This document shows, piece by piece, positions 44,701 through 57,379 of a stretch of 64,000 nucleotides of DNA (position 1 is its first letter; every line of letters starts with the position of its first letter). The notes under the pieces were generated by a model. It saw nothing but the letters and a program-made list of their open reading frames with translations, did not search any database and was not told the origin of the DNA. The stretch comes from Istiophorus platypterus (taxonomy: Eukaryota; Chordata; Actinopteri; Istiophoriformes; Istiophoridae), in NCBI GenBank assembly GCA_016859345.1, contig CM029124.1:19060480-19124479 (forward strand), written 5' to 3'. The translations under genes were made by a program, and so were the position numbers.

Positions 44701-47700
44701 TAGTTCAGACATTTGTGTTTCCCTAAGGATGAAGAACAATGACTGGTGATTGTCTTAATTATCTAGCACTTTCATTAGGTTAAAATTATAATTTGTCTAA
44801 TACTTTTTGTAGAAAAAATCCTCATAAAACTAATGACATTAACATCAGCCTCAGTCAAAATGTTAATTGGCAAATATTAGCACACTAGATCCCTTAGCTA
44901 AGAGACTGAACATTGTAAACACTGTCCCCACTAAAAAGCAGAATGTTAGCATTGTCACCATGAGTATGTTAGTATGCTGTCGTTAGCATTAAGCTCAAAG
45001 CATTGCCTAGGTGTATAATTATGGTCTCAGAGAACTGCTACAGAGTCTTATACTTGATTTTCTGAAAATTGAAAAACAAAAAATCTAGTCTTAGGTTGCA
45101 TCATCATCACCATTGAACTATTTGAGGCAGCGCTCCTATGGTTTAATTTTGCGTGTACGTATGGTGAGCGGAGGGAGGCTGGGCAACAGCAGGGCACGAA
45201 TAATACAAAGTTTTTTAATAAGATGAGGTAACAAGCATGAAGGAATGGGTAGTAAGAGGAGACATACAACATGTTGTATGTTAAAGAAGGAAGCCAGCGT
45301 ATATTAGGAGCTGTTCTCTTGAAGCTGGTATGGTTTTTGACAAGTGAACCCACTGAGGACACATTCCGTCCTTCAAACCAGTGTTTGGCTGCAGATACAA
45401 GGAGTGGAATTATGCTCTGGTCAAAGCCTCTGCAAAATCAAGTCATTTTGTTAATGTCAGCCCCCCTACCTTTCCACCCATTATTTCTGATGGAATATCT
45501 GTCACTGAACTATCTGACCACACAGAGACACAAAGTGTCCAACCAAGCACTGACTACAGTGGTTATGTTTTCAATCTGCCAGCCTCTCTCACTCTCCCTC
45601 CCTCATGTTCTGACCTCTGACCCCTGCAGGGACCAATGGGACATCCCTCAAACCAAAGTAAATGCATAATAACCAACCACTTGGGTCCTGAGGCTGTTTC
45701 ATCCATTAAATTACAAAAGCCTGACAGGAACTCATTATTGGCACTTTATAATTGCTGCACTCCTACACAAGCCATTTCTCAACCTCTCCGCACCCTCCAA
45801 ACTCCCTGAAGTGTACCTGAGTGTGTAAACATGAGAGCACACTTTACAGAAGTGCAGACAGATACTGAACTAATATGATGGACATTCCAAGCTATACTAA
45901 ATTTAATATAGATAATAAGATAATAAGATGTGATTGGGTCCGTCTCACAGGATTCATTTCGTTTTTGGAGGGAATGTAGATGGTAAAGATGGCAGATGAA
46001 TTTTAAAAGTGCTTATTAATTGATCACATGGCTGAATATGCACAGGGGGAGATGAATATGCATAAAAAATATGGATAAAATAAATAAATATGGATAAAAG
46101 GGAGACACTTAATGTTTTCGGGCCTGTTTGCTTTACCACTGTGTATTTCAGTGCAATAGGTTCAAGGGAGTTGTGTTTATCTGTTTGTTTTTATTTTCCT
46201 GGGACGTGTCTCCTCCAATTTCTGTTACTCCGTTACTTTGCTATTGGGTGAAGAAAAGAAATTTAATCACAGAAAACCTTGGCGGCTTTGAAAACTTTGA
46301 AATGCAATAATAGTTTGTGTGCTTTAAAAAATAGCTGTCATCAAGCACTGAAATCAGTTGTGTACTTACATTTTTCTTCTAGCCGATTCCGATGTAGTAG
46401 TTTGGGTTATATATTTATGTTGAAGATCATTTGGCATCCTTTTGGGAGCTGCTGTCTCTGAATGCAAAACAGTTTTCTTTTGCCTGTAGTCCCTAACCCC
46501 TAACTACCTTTTTACAAACCAGAAGTGCTGTTGTGTTAAATGCAGATACCACTTTGAATAAGGCTACATTCACGCTCTCTTCTTTCTGGCCCTATTCCCT
46601 GTCCATTGGCACACTTGTCTGGTTAAAAGCTTTGTAACTTATGCATTGTCCAACAAGCGTTGTCCTGGAGAAAAGGGGCACAGACAGGAAATTGAATTTC
46701 TCCTGCTTAGTCGATGTCCCGGCATATGGGCGCTCCTTGTGTCCTCCTTGTATGGTTCTCTCAATCACTTTCTCACTCATAGCACAACAACATAAGGCTA
46801 TTAGAGCTGCAGCGCAGATGAATGTAATCCACATACAGAGCTGCAGTGTATAAAAGGGCAATATCCCTCTCTGCTATTTCTAATGGGATTCAGTCAGCAC
46901 TTAAAATCAGCAGGTATCTGAGAAGCTTTAACGGTGCAACTTAAATATTATGCTAAAACAAGAATTTGAATCAAACTGAACTTTTATTTGAAGTCTCTCA
47001 TAGAGTACTTTGTGGCATGCACTCACAGCAGGCTGGTAATAGAATTATTAATAAGTCATTTCCTAAGCACTGTGTTTCATACACATACATACACCCTCCA
47101 TCTTTCAATGATACTTCTTGTTAAACTCACTTGCAACATTTAATAACAGTTTGATCTGAATATGAAATTCAAACAGGAACCATGAGTTCAAAATGTTCAT
47201 GGTGAGAAGGATTTTTGCTTCTTTTCAACCTGTGATAGCTAAGCCTTTCAGTTGGACCCAACTAATGGCTTCATATGAATGTGCATCTAGAGAGGAAATG
47301 TAAGAGAAATTTGGAAAAAAAAAAGAAAAAGCCAAGGAAAAAAATATTGAGTGTGCCACAGGCGGGACACTGGAGGATATAAAAATATGGATTTTCATTT
47401 TGCATAATAGATAGCAGGGGGTTCAGTGTAATTCATCTGTGAGCATTTTATTGTTGGTGGACTTTTCTGAGGCCCACATTCACTAGAATAATAGAGAAAA
47501 GAAGCCTAAAAGCCATGCAGTCACAAGTTTGTTTTATATTCAAGGGCAGCAAGGCCACTAAATGTTTTCAAAGATCATTTCTTATATTCAGTGTTTAGAT
47601 TCCGGATGCATGATGTGATGCTTCAACTCAGCAGACACTCCATGCATATCACTTAACATTCATCTGTTGGACAACAGAAAATGTGAATTATTTAACGCGG

Positions 47701-50700
47701 CTTAGGTGAAAACAGCCTGGAAAGCAATATGGTCAAAAAAGATGTCCTGTGTCCCACTTTGGTCTGCATAGCTGAACACAGCAGGAAGTCTGAGGAAGCT
47801 GAAACAGATAGGTGTTCATTCAACACACACTCATTCACTAAGTGAACAAGACTGAATAAGCTTGACTCAATCAACCAAGCCCATAAGCACCTCAACATGC
47901 CGCTTCGGTGTGTGTAAATTGAATGACAACGCTTTGCTACATAGTGAAATTAGAGAGAGAGAGAGAAACAAGATCATTGCTTTGAAATGTGAAATAAACA
48001 CCTCATACACACCCAGTCAGCGTTTTCTACTTGTGTGAAATGTTGCTCAGAGCATCAAGATCAAGCTCCGTGAACAGCTACAATTGTATGCACTTTTAAT
48101 GAGTCAGAGTGTGAGTTCTTTTATCTTTTGGCATGACTGATACTCACAGGAGGAATGGCTGCTGGGAAAGCTCTTGCGGCCCTCTGAGACTAGATCTGGC
48201 TCCCCGGTGCAGAGCATCTTCGCATTCACTTGACCATCTGGGAAACAGCGCTGGAAATAATCAGGCCTGGGTCTGGAAAGAAGCAACAACCCAAAAGATG
48301 GTTTGATCGTGGAGAGTATTCCATTTCCTTGTCAAAATCATTTGCTGTAAATCAAAACTAAAAAATGTGATCCTTCAGAGCCTTCAGCTGAACTTTGAGC
48401 ATCACTGTCAGAGCCAGTAAAGTGCGTTAGTTTGTTTAGCATACCTGCCAACAATCAACTTGATGGTGTTTGTGAAGACGCCATTCAGGGCGAGAGCAAG
48501 GGAGACAGCTGGAGGAGAGGGAAGATTGACACACACTGTCAGTTAATGCAGGTGTAACGTTTGCCATGTTCGCCATCCAGGTTTCATGTGTTACCATGCT
48601 AACATTTGCTTGGTAGCACCAAACAAAAAGGGACAGCCGGGGTTTAATGGGGTTGGGAATGATGTTTTCCAGGTATTTATTGGTCATAAACCAAAGTATT
48701 GAACAAACCGAAATTTTGATCTGCAGGACTTAGAGGGAAAGATAGGAGATCAGACGTTATCTCAAATCCTGAGGGGGATGTGAATGTCTGTACCACATCT
48801 CATGGCAATCCATGCAATGGTTGTTGCGATATTTCCTCTTAAAGCCAGAAATGTGAACCTCATAGAAGACAGATCCACAGAGCCAAGCCGGCAAAAATAT
48901 GAGTCACCAAAATGAAAGATGTATATTTTAATGCTGGCAAATATCAATCAGATATTTATTATGGAGAAAAATGTTCAGAAACTACCCCTGCAGTATTGGT
49001 GAAAAAATCAGGGCCTATGTAACTGTGAAGCAATTACTGCATCAGCTCAGTTTTGCTAATAGGAATAAGCAGAACTACAGTTGGTTGACAGGTAGGAATT
49101 GCACCGTAACCGTACGTTCATTTAATTAGCCATGAAGTAAACCATCTGGGCTCATCATTAGCCACAGTGCCTGCCCTCATAGTTTCATCCCAGTCATCTG
49201 TACGCAAATTGAAAGCACTCTGAGTCACAAGTGCTCCAATGCATTTTCTTCTTGAGCTGCTGAGGGTAGCACAGTGTTAGTGTTATTTAACAGCTTGTTA
49301 ATCAGGGCAAACTCTATTCAGATCAGATGAGAGCCCAAAACGATACATGTTCCAGATGACCAGTTCAAAAATGGAACAGTAATGTGTTCGCTTTGTCAGA
49401 TCTGAATGGTATAAGGAGGCCTAGCACATATGCAGCTGCATTCTCTCACATATAGTCTAGACTTGGGAAGTTTAGTGATGGTCATTAAAGTATTACAGTA
49501 ATATATTTAGTGCTGGGCCGAAGCCGATAGTAGCACTGACACAGTTTTGGCAGTCCATTTGTTTGCATTTATCCTTGTTTGTAAAAAAACATGGCACCAA
49601 ATGAGCCAGTTCCTGCCAAGTTGGACTGAGTAGCATAGCTGATCAAACTCAAAAGGAGACATCCTCTGCTCTAAGAGCATATCTGATGTGCTGTACTGTA
49701 GCATGGCATATTGCATATTAGTGCCTTGCGACTTTTCCTGCCACTTTAGCCTTGACTTGCCTCATTTCCGCTCCTCTTAAAGTGCGTGAGAGGAGCTGAT
49801 GTAATTGGCCATTCTCTAAGCTCACCACAAGTGCCCCTGCTAAGACCGCATTTGTCTTCTAACCTGCCTCAGTCTCTTTGCCAAATATATCTGTGCTGTG
49901 CTAGGATTGTGCTTTTGCCACTGGTCACCTATATTTGTCACATCCTTATACACTTGCACCCCAGTATTTGCACTAAGGTACTGTTTTGGGAAATTAGAAA
50001 CTTGAGTAAAGACAGTGTTGCTGCCATTACATTACTTAAGCCTTTCTCATACAGCTTCCGAATGCTTAGGCCTGTTTGTTGCTGACTGGTTGACTTAACA
50101 AAATCTTTCAAAGGAAAAGGAATGGTCAGAGACATGCCAAGTTAACTGCTACTGTCCAAATCTTCTTCTAATGTATTATTTTCATTAACAAGGCAAGTGA
50201 GCAGGGGTCCAGATACGCAGTATTGTTTTAAGTATCTTTGTATACAGTCATTGTTACATTCCTGGAGGGTTATAGCACATTAGATCAAATATGCAAAAAT
50301 GACATAAACTCCTATTACTGAAAATTCTTTCATTGTCTCACTAACTGAAAGATTGCTCCCCTTGCACACACCAAACAATAAAGCCTTGTGCCATGAGATC
50401 TCACATTCAGATGATGAATAATATTTTTCATGCTTTATAACCGAAATTTTAAATAATCACTGTGGAACCATCACTGTGCCATTCTTAGATTGTAGCTTTT
50501 TGTAAAAAGTAATCAACCTTCCAAAATAGCGCCATTATATGCTGACTGATAGATAATCAGGCAATTAGGCTGCACGAGTTTGGGAGTGATAAAGGGTTAT
50601 TAGAAGGTCCTACAAAGGGAACACTCTGTTCTTATTACTGCAAAGAAAAATAAAAAGGCGATGTGATAGCAGAATGCACTATATCAAACAATACATGCAC

Positions 50701-53700
50701 TATATTAGCGAAACCTCATCCCGCTGGTATTACAAGGGGGGGAATCTCACTCACACCCTTAATTTATGCTAGCTAATTTATATCTGTTTGAAATTTTGAT
50801 TCATGTATTCAGAATTAGAGGACCCTCCGGGAAAACTTTGAACCTAATAAATTATGGGATGAAAAATAAATAAATCTGTTGGTAGTTAAAAATAAGCTAA
50901 GTTTTAAATGCACACCCAGCTGAAAAACAGTTTTCTTTCTCACTAGGTCTAGAGGTAGCATTGGTTCAAAGACATGTTCAAACCCATGACCTGTAGAAAC
51001 CTGTCAGAATAATGGGCTTCCTTTTATGCTTTGTTCTTCTGAATGATGTTGTTTCCTGTGCAGCTATGAAGCCCTCATAGAACTGCTTCTCTACATTCAG
51101 CCATGGGCCTGTTAAGTTCTACACAGCACTGTAATCTCTACATAGATACACCAAACCCCCCTCTCTCCACCCAATTTCATCTCTGTTTGTCTCTTTAATT
51201 GGGTTTGTGGTAAACTTTCTTAATGCTCTCTGAAGTGCCGAAGCCTCTGCAGGCCTCTTGTCCCTGGGGAAAAGGCAAACATGAAAAATCAGTGTGAGAA
51301 CTAAACAAATAGCATGAAATTCTAAAAGGGTGTAAATACTCATGGCCACTGCGATTAAGATGAACTTGTGTGGTTCCATGTTGACTGTAACGGAGGTCTT
51401 AAAAAAGATCCTCACAGTGAAGTACTTTTAGGTGACTGATTAGCCCATGCTTTCAGGTTATACTTGTGAAATATGAAGAAAATTAGAACAAGAGAAGCCA
51501 TTTTATTTGTTATTAAAAAAAACTCAAGCCACCGCAATACTGCAATGCTGTCATTTTAAGACCTCACGTGCAAGATTGTGACTAACAGCAACAAAGTCAC
51601 AACATTTCATGCCTACATACCTAAACAGGCCTCTTTGATTTCTGTCTTGTCGGTCCTCTGTATTATCTTCACCACGAATATCACTGCCAGTGGGGTAAGG
51701 AATGAAATTGCCTGTGAGGAAATCAAGATGAAAAATGTACAGTTATCACCAACGTTAGAGATGTGCTGCAGCATTCCACAGGGTTGATTGCAAAATAACT
51801 TTTGCTTCAAGGAATACCATGAACCTATTCAACAAGGATAACTGAGGAGCCAAACAAGTTTCTACATTGATCAGTCAGGTTTCCCGCTTGCACAGAGAAC
51901 TTCATAAGAGATTTGTGCCTCCTCAGCAGCTCGGTAATTTTTCACACCTCAAAATGTATTAAGTACTCTCTGGCTATGATCAATATATTCTCTTTCCTTA
52001 AGCAACAGGAGTAGTGAAAACAAAGGCTGGGTTTCAATTCAATTTTTATGACAAACATATTGAATTTCCTTTGAACTCTGTTCATCAGTTCAGCAGAGTG
52101 TATCTGCCAGTTATAAACTAACTTTGAAACACACTATCCCCTTCCGAAGTACCTGAGTTCAAACTTATAATCACAACTGGATTCAAAACACTCAAAAGTG
52201 CACTACTGTGCATTTACTGTCTGAATTCGAATGAAATAATCCAGAGCGTCTTGTGACATCGGCAAAGACACAAGTACAGTCAAAAGGTCAATTTAAATCT
52301 TAGAGGTGTTCTACTTTTACTCTGTAGCTATGAACAACAGAGTGTAAAACATGGCCTTAGACTCAGTGGTTGCACCTGCAGATAGAATCTCTTTCTTCAT
52401 GGTACACTGCCCCATTGTACCTAAGACAGACAGACAGTGAAAGAGACTGAACCAGGTTAAAATACAAAAAAGGACTGAAGTGACAAAGCTTCAACTCAGG
52501 AGCTGTCATATTGTCATATTTGCCAAAAATGCTGTGTATCAGTGACCTTTCAGTCACCACGGGTTCCATCACTTTATCATTGAGGTTGTGAGGGAATCCA
52601 GTGAAAAAAAAACAAAACAAAACAAAGCATTTTTTTCTCTGTCAGACTGAGACTTTCACACCTTCTCAGAATTTATTCAGGGAGAAAGAACTAACCTGAA
52701 TGGCAAAGTACCAGAGGTGGCCTAACTCTGGTTTTTGCTTTGGCAGCTGTAGTTGCGGCTTAACTGGACACTTTAAGACTTCTGATAGTATTTTACTTGC
52801 AGACGTTCTTCATAAGCTCTACCCTGGCAATCCTGAGAGTATAATACAGTTGTCTAAGGTGTGAGTCATATGTAGAATAGGAAAGCACAAGATTTGAGTT
52901 GCCATAGAAACACATCAAAGTATTTTAAAAAATCTTAAAGGTTTGACAAAGTACTCGATCGACTCTGAAAATTCTTTTAGGCAATTTGAAGGCTTTTAAA
53001 GCATTCGTACCTTTCCAGTTACTAAACTCATCTGAATGGCACAAGTAATCATGCATCTTCATTTAGACCTCACCTTATTCATTTTTCTAGACACTCCAGC
53101 ATATTCAATGAAAACAGCCATATGAAAGCTACATACTTTATGTGCATCAGTTTAACAGTGACAGCCCTATTCTAAATTATATAAATTTTAATGGGGACTC
53201 TTTCCTACATTTCATATGTTTCTTGTTATGTGAATAACTGTACTAAAATTCTCTTTCACATGGGTGGAATAATTAAGTAGACATCCTAATATGTGTAAAT
53301 CTCTTTAAACAGTTGATCTGTACCTTTCACCAAGTGCCTGCTTAAAGGATTGACCATACTCATATTTGCAGCTCTCATGGAGAATTCCACTGTCAATAAT
53401 GTATAGTTAAGAAAGATTAGATCTCAATCCATTTTCAGCTTCTGCAATGCTTAGCATTTTGAAAAGGAGAAGAAAGGATTTCCTTGAGGATGACATCTGA
53501 TTTTCAGGCACCGATTTGAGGCACCAATTTTCTGTATTCTAACAGCCTGTTCACAAATTCCTTAAATGCAGCCTTTGGCTATACTGAACAGTAGAGTTGT
53601 ACACAAAGATCTTTGGGCCCAACAATAAAAAACAAGAGCTGAGAAGAGTCCTGTCACTCCAATAATGAGAGAATCCAAGAATGACTCCTGAGGCTACACG

Positions 53701-54075
53701 CAGGCTAATGCAGTATATATCTTGATGAAGGTCAAAGTGAGTCATAACGTAGTTTCAAGTAAATCCCCTGCATAGACTTTTTTTAACGGCCAGATAAATT
53801 CTCTACACCTCCAGGGCCACTGTCAGGGCAATGACATTGAAGAAGCCTGACTGTTGGTTGTCAGGATTATTTTCCATAATAGGCACAAGGTTTGGGGGGG
53901 GGGGGTCCTCCATTCATTATTTAGAGGCCTGTCATCAGCAAAGATCTATGGACATGGAACTAATATAAAATGTCAAGATTTTTTATAAAGTATGTTGATA
54001 AAGGAGATAGAAATAAGGGCAGATAAGCTGTGGATAAGCTTGAGGGTTTATCTATTGCTTTTTTGACATTTGTGC

Positions 54076-54142
<67 letters not shown>

Positions 54143-56601
54143 TTTATATGGGCTTTTCACTATATTCTCTAAGGTCCAAAAACTGTGAGCCCAGTATATG
54201 TGCTGGGTCTTACAGCTTTGTATGGACCAAAACGCTGGAGCACACAGGTTTAAATGGCTGTTTGAGAGTTAAGACTTAGTTTTAGGGTTCATGTTAGAAT
54301 TACATTTAGGTGAGGGTAAACATTATGGAAAGGGTTAGGATTAGGTATTTTATAAGGGGCTGGGGAATGCATTATTTCAATGATGGGTCCCTACAAATAT
54401 AGTAAAACAAGGATGTATGTATGTTTGATGTATGTATGTTTGAGTGTATTTTTCTTAATTGATGGTGGCTATCAATGAATAATGCATTCAAAGTACTTAT
54501 AGCAATAGTTATCATGAATATCAACTTGATGATAAGCAATGAAAATCAAATCCAAATCCAAAATCTTATGTTAATGTTCTGATCTTTTTATGTTACTCAT
54601 TGGTTGAATTAGTCTGGCAAAAGGGCTATAAACATAATGAAGTGTTGCCAAACTCCATCTCAACATACAGTATCAGGTACGTAGATACAGATATTGGATT
54701 TATTCAGCCTTTTGTTTAGTGAGAGTATTACATATACTAAAGAGTAGCTGTGATTAGTTTCTTAGATTTATTAGATTCACCACCTACTTTGCTTCCATTT
54801 CTGCACATAATGAGATGATTGAAGTGTGATGGGGAGCACAAAATCACTGACAGTTCGCAAAGAGGTGAGCCAAACAAGCGATAGGCAGGCAAGTCACTAC
54901 CTGTTAAGTCAGTTTAATATTTTGATTTAACAGTAAATGTCACCTAGATGGTAGAAAGACATCCAGCAGCAAAGAATTAAACATGCCAACCTGTCAGTGA
55001 AATGATGTACCGAAGCCGTGGAATATGCAGCTAATTCACAACATAAGCTACAGATAATTCTTTGTATGATCACATGGAATAGGTTTGCTGTAGCTTTTTA
55101 TAATGCCATTACAAGAGCCAAACTATCAATGCTGCCAGTGTAACACCATGCTACATCAGGGTCAGCAGCCCTGATCACACCTTTCATAACAACTCAGTAT
55201 TAAACCTTAGAAGTATAGTGTGCTTACTGTTTGACGAGGTGGAAAAAGAGTTTATTATATACCAGGAGTATAGGGTACATAATGTGGTCCTCGTAAGTGC
55301 TCAGTTTTTGTCCTTGAGCACCAGTACGGCAAACATAATTAGAAGATATTCATATTACAGCAGCTTTAAAAAGCAGTTCTACTTGCTGTTTGCTTGGGAA
55401 TAATTATAGCACATACAGCAACTCCATAAGACCACAACTTGCTTTTTCCCTTTACTGTTTGTGAATTGATTAAAGTAATTAGATAAAATGTGGTTCTTAC
55501 TGCGTTCTTACTGCGTTTAAGACATACTTGCGGGTGTATTTTTGAACTTTTAGCCAAGCCAGGCTAGCTGTCCCCCTGCTTCCTGTCGTTATGCTAATAA
55601 TCTAAAAATAATGTAAAAATAATGTAAAATAATCTCCTCCTGGCTCTAACATCATACTTACTACTGACAGGAAAGTCATATGAATCTTTTCATCCAATCA
55701 TGGCTAGAAAACAAATAAGCATATTTGCTTAAAGGTTCAACAATATTATTATGAAAGCTACTATCTTTAGTATCTAATACATTTATCATATTAAATTTTC
55801 TCCCAGAATTTTCATGTCATTGGAAGGTGTAGACCTTTGGTAGCTGTTTGGCAAAGTTGCAATGAAGTGGTTCAGTTTTACAGCTATTTCTGTTTTGGCA
55901 TCCGTGTTGTTTCCATATTTTATCATAATAACTCTTAAAATAGTATCATCTAGTGTCTGGCTTCTGCGTCCAAAAACAATGTATAACTCATAGCAATGAG
56001 CTCTGTAATGACCAGTATGCTGTACCGCAGGTATATTGAAGCCTTTGATTGTTGCTGAGAACTGCACTGAGAGCATAATCGGCACAGATGCTCCTGTATC
56101 TGCTGAATAGAAATGTTTGGCAGGAGATTCTCTGTGTTATTTGTTAAATGTTTAAAGTATGAGCTTGAGGATAAGTATTTTCAGTCCCTGATGTATCTGT
56201 TAGAAAATTATCTTGCACCCGCAACCCCCTACGTCTCTCTAAGAGGTGATGGACGCCCTAATCACCGCAGTTCTGAGAAGCCCTTCTCTATCAACACGAT
56301 TCAGGCCTCACCTCAACAGTGGAAAGAAGCAGCTTTACAGTACTGATTGTCCCAAATAAGGGATTTCTGCACCACACAGATTAGTAAGAATTGTGCAGAG
56401 GATGTGGTTCATGTAGAACTCAATAATGTTAACATATTTAGTAGCAATCAAGTCTTTAATAAGAGGAATACATAATTACAGCAGGTACTTACGAACATGA
56501 CCCTCTTGGGAATGTGGTCTGACTCAACAAGAGGATTCTTGTAGAGCCAAAGCTCCTCTGGTTGAATCACTCTCTCAAAGGGTTCCAGAAACTCTGTAAA
56601 T
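38502..56601 (-). CDS. plpp4: PLPP4 (phospholipid phosphatase 4, PAP2 family), coding exons 2-7
   Basis: Gene-level span of the visible coding part. Six exons (56493-56601, 51621-51711, 48445-48508, 48148-48272, 40307-40477, 38502-38710) join in one frame of 769 nt: 255 residues after the split first codon, then TGA. The human protein is about 271 residues, so only about 20 N-terminal codons (exon 1) are missing. PAP2 signature motifs are complete: C1 K-LIVGRP-RP, C2 SFPSSHSSF and C3 SRTCDYKHHWQD, which supply the catalytic His pair, Arg and Asp. Hydrophobic segments include ISFLTPLAVIFVV, VSLALALNGVF, LPLYSAMMIAL and GGVIGLLFAYI. The family removes phosphate from phosphatidate and diacylglycerol pyrophosphate at membranes without needing Mg2+. 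The tail LPLEGLTEGPV and the wdr11 neighbour favour PLPP4 over its paralogue PLPP5. Confidence 0.95.
38711..40306 (-). other. plpp4 intron 6
   Basis: Intron of 1596 nt. Frames on either strand are unrecognised. A T-run lies near 39692-39703. Confidence 0.6.
40307..40477 (-). CDS. plpp4: plpp4 coding exon 6
   Basis: Acceptor CTTGCTAG| at 40478. It encodes FAFSGLGFTSFYLAGKL, then CFTDQGRGRSWRLCAM and motif C3 SRTCDYKHHWQ. The donor CAAG|GTCTGC (GT at 40306-40305) departs from consensus at +3 and +4 but is fixed by the frame into DAFVGG of exon 7. Length is 171 nt. Confidence 0.94.
42015..42332 (-). mobile_element. Tc1/mariner-like transposon fragment (5' portion)
   Basis: Read on the minus strand it runs from the subterminal region through the start of the transposase. 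The plus strand has TTTCTCCTGCATTCAGCAAG, CTGCCTAATATCGCCC and CCATTGTAAAAGGATAATCA, all matching the left part of a common vertebrate Tc1-like family. The terminal inverted repeat itself and the catalytic DDE part are missing. Confidence 0.65.
42068..42223 (-). pseudogene. Tc1-like transposase N-terminus, truncated
   Basis: From ATG at 42223-42221 the frame reads MGMCKNLHDFDMAQIITTRQ, then PGHNLSKTARLDCPQSTVV: an N-terminal helix-turn-helix DNA-binding domain. It ends at TGA 42070-42068 after 51 codons. The intact family is over 300 residues. It is a dead fragment, antisense-independent and inside plpp4 intron 5. Confidence 0.6.
44600..45050 (+). mobile_element. Teleost interspersed repeat, copy B
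   Basis: It shows TTGATGGATTGCCATGACAT, AAACTAATGACATTAACATC, then CTCAGTCAAAATGTTAATTG and ATGTTAGCATTGTCACCATG, ending in GTTAGCATTAAGCTCAAAGC. This is the same family as copy A, in the same orientation, and noncoding. Confidence 0.7.
48148..48272 (-). CDS. plpp4: plpp4 coding exon 5
   Basis: Acceptor CTTCTTTCCAG| at 48273, donor TCCT|GTGAGT with its GT at 48147-48146. It encodes PRPDYFQRCFPDGQV, MLCTGEPDLVSEGRKSFP and SSHSS, giving the end of motif C1 and the catalytic His of motif C2. Length is 125 nt. Confidence 0.95.
48445..48508 (-). CDS. plpp4: plpp4 coding exon 4
   Basis: Acceptor CTCTCCTCCAG| at 48509, donor GGCAG|GTATGC with its GT at 48444-48443. It encodes VSLALALNGVFTNTIKLIVG and part of Arg. 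It holds the Lys of PAP2 motif C1. Length is 64 nt. The next intron is only 172 nt. Confidence 0.94.
48509..51620 (-). other. plpp4 intron 3
   Basis: Intron of 3112 nt containing copy C of the teleost repeat. No other gene or RNA was recognised. Confidence 0.6.
48750..48910 (-). mobile_element. Teleost interspersed repeat, copy C (inverted)
   Basis: It reads GAATGTCTGTACCACATCTC, ATGGCAATCCATGCAATGGT, then AAATGTGAACCTCAT and GAGTCACCAAA. This is the reverse complement of units present in copies A and B. Confidence 0.65.
51621..51711 (-). CDS. plpp4: plpp4 coding exon 3
   Basis: Acceptor TCCTCACAG| at 51712, donor TTAG|GTATGT with its GT at 51620-51619. It encodes AISFLTPLAVIFVVKIIQ, then RTDKTEIKEACL: a transmembrane helix followed by a short basic/acidic loop. 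Length is 91 nt. Confidence 0.95.
53894..53905. repeat. G12 homopolymer
   Basis: Uninterrupted run of 12 G on the plus strand. Confidence 0.9.
54079..54138. repeat. (TG)30 microsatellite
   Basis: Uninterrupted 60-base dinucleotide run, followed directly by the repeat unit at 54139-54440. Confidence 0.97.
54139..54440 (+). repeat. Microsatellite-linked teleost repeat with telomere-like words
   Basis: It contains TAGTTTTAGGGTTCATGTTA, AAGGGTTAGGATTAGG and GGGGCTGGGGAATGCATTA, then GGTCCCTACAAATATAGTAA and a TATGTATG tail. Teleost genomes carry many copies of such a unit placed between dinucleotide tracts. The similarity to TTAGGG is local and degenerate. Confidence 0.55.
55540..55745. mobile_element. 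Foldback-type teleost repeat, partial copy
   Basis: It shows CCAGGCTAGCTGTCCCCCTG, CTTCCTGTCGTTATGCTAAT, CTCCTCCTGGCTCTAAC and ACAAATAAGCATATTTGC, matching the right half of the family seen at 62068-62470. It includes a small AATAATGTAAA tandem duplication at about 55600-55632. Confidence 0.6.
56493..56601 (-). CDS. plpp4: plpp4 coding exon 2
   Basis: Acceptor TTTTTTGCTACAG| at 56602, donor TTC|GTAAGT with its GT at 56492-56491. One base completes the last codon of exon 1. It then encodes FTEFLEPFERVIQPEELW, LYKNPLVESDHIPKRVMF (36 codons). Confidence 0.95.
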
Positions 56602-57379
56602 CTGTAGCAAAAAACACAAATGTACGCTGATCAGTTACTTGTTTTTGGGTATTCAGACGATGCTTTTACAGAAAGATCAGCATACCATGTACCATATGAG
56701 ATATCAGATGAGTTATTAGTGTGAAGTCTGATTTTGCTTAACTTTTTCCATCTGTCAGCCTAAGGAAAAGAGCCCTGCTGTCTCAAACTCTTACTGAGAG
56801 CATGCCCCTGCCTCCTCCTGCCCTGGTTGTTAGTTTCAACCTTGTTCTCTGTAGACTCACAACAGTCTGTTTGTTACTGCACTCTGAAACAATCCAATAC
56901 ACTCTTGCCCAACTGTGCTTCGAGCTAACTCCTAGGGCCATAGAGAACTCAAAATATTAAAAACATTAAACTTGAAACTAGCAGTGTTACTGGGACATTG
57001 TCTCTTAGAGAGAATTAATACAGAAATTCTAATCTTGCTGTGTGTGTTTCACAATTACTTTCTAAAGAAGTTGCCAATGAAAGTTTGAAAACAGATGAAA
57101 AGTAAAGCTGCCCACTCAGGGGCTCAGATTCTGGGCCCCATGACAAAAACATGTTCCAGGGCCTGTGTCTAGCTCTGGGTCCCCTGAATCGTTCTCTCTT
57201 TCCTCCTCTATTCAGCTCCCCTGCCAACAACACATTCATTATGACGATGTATAGGCTCAATAATTTCTTTAAAAACTATCTATATCAACGACTCCCAACC
57301 TGGGCTACTTGTACAGCTACCTAAAAATAATGAATAAATGGATTAAACTGACGAAAAAATAACCCAAATAAATAATATG

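Larger units (their letters stand above)
40478..48147 (-). other. plpp4 intron 5 (7.7 kb)
   Basis: Long intron holding a Tc1-like transposon fragment (42015-42332), copy B of a teleost repeat (44600-45050) and a small AAATATGGATAAA duplication at about 46060-46100. Antisense frames such as 45271-45669 lack domains. Otherwise nothing is recognised. Confidence 0.6.
51712..56492 (-). other. plpp4 intron 2
   Basis: Intron of 4781 nt with a G12 run, a GT microsatellite, a telomere-like repeat segment and a foldback repeat copy. No exon-like sequence was recognised. Confidence 0.6.

Noticed and set aside
45271..45669. 132-codon plus-strand frame within plpp4 intron 5
   Set aside because: It starts at TTG, overlaps a second open frame (45381-45620) and has no domain or splice context.
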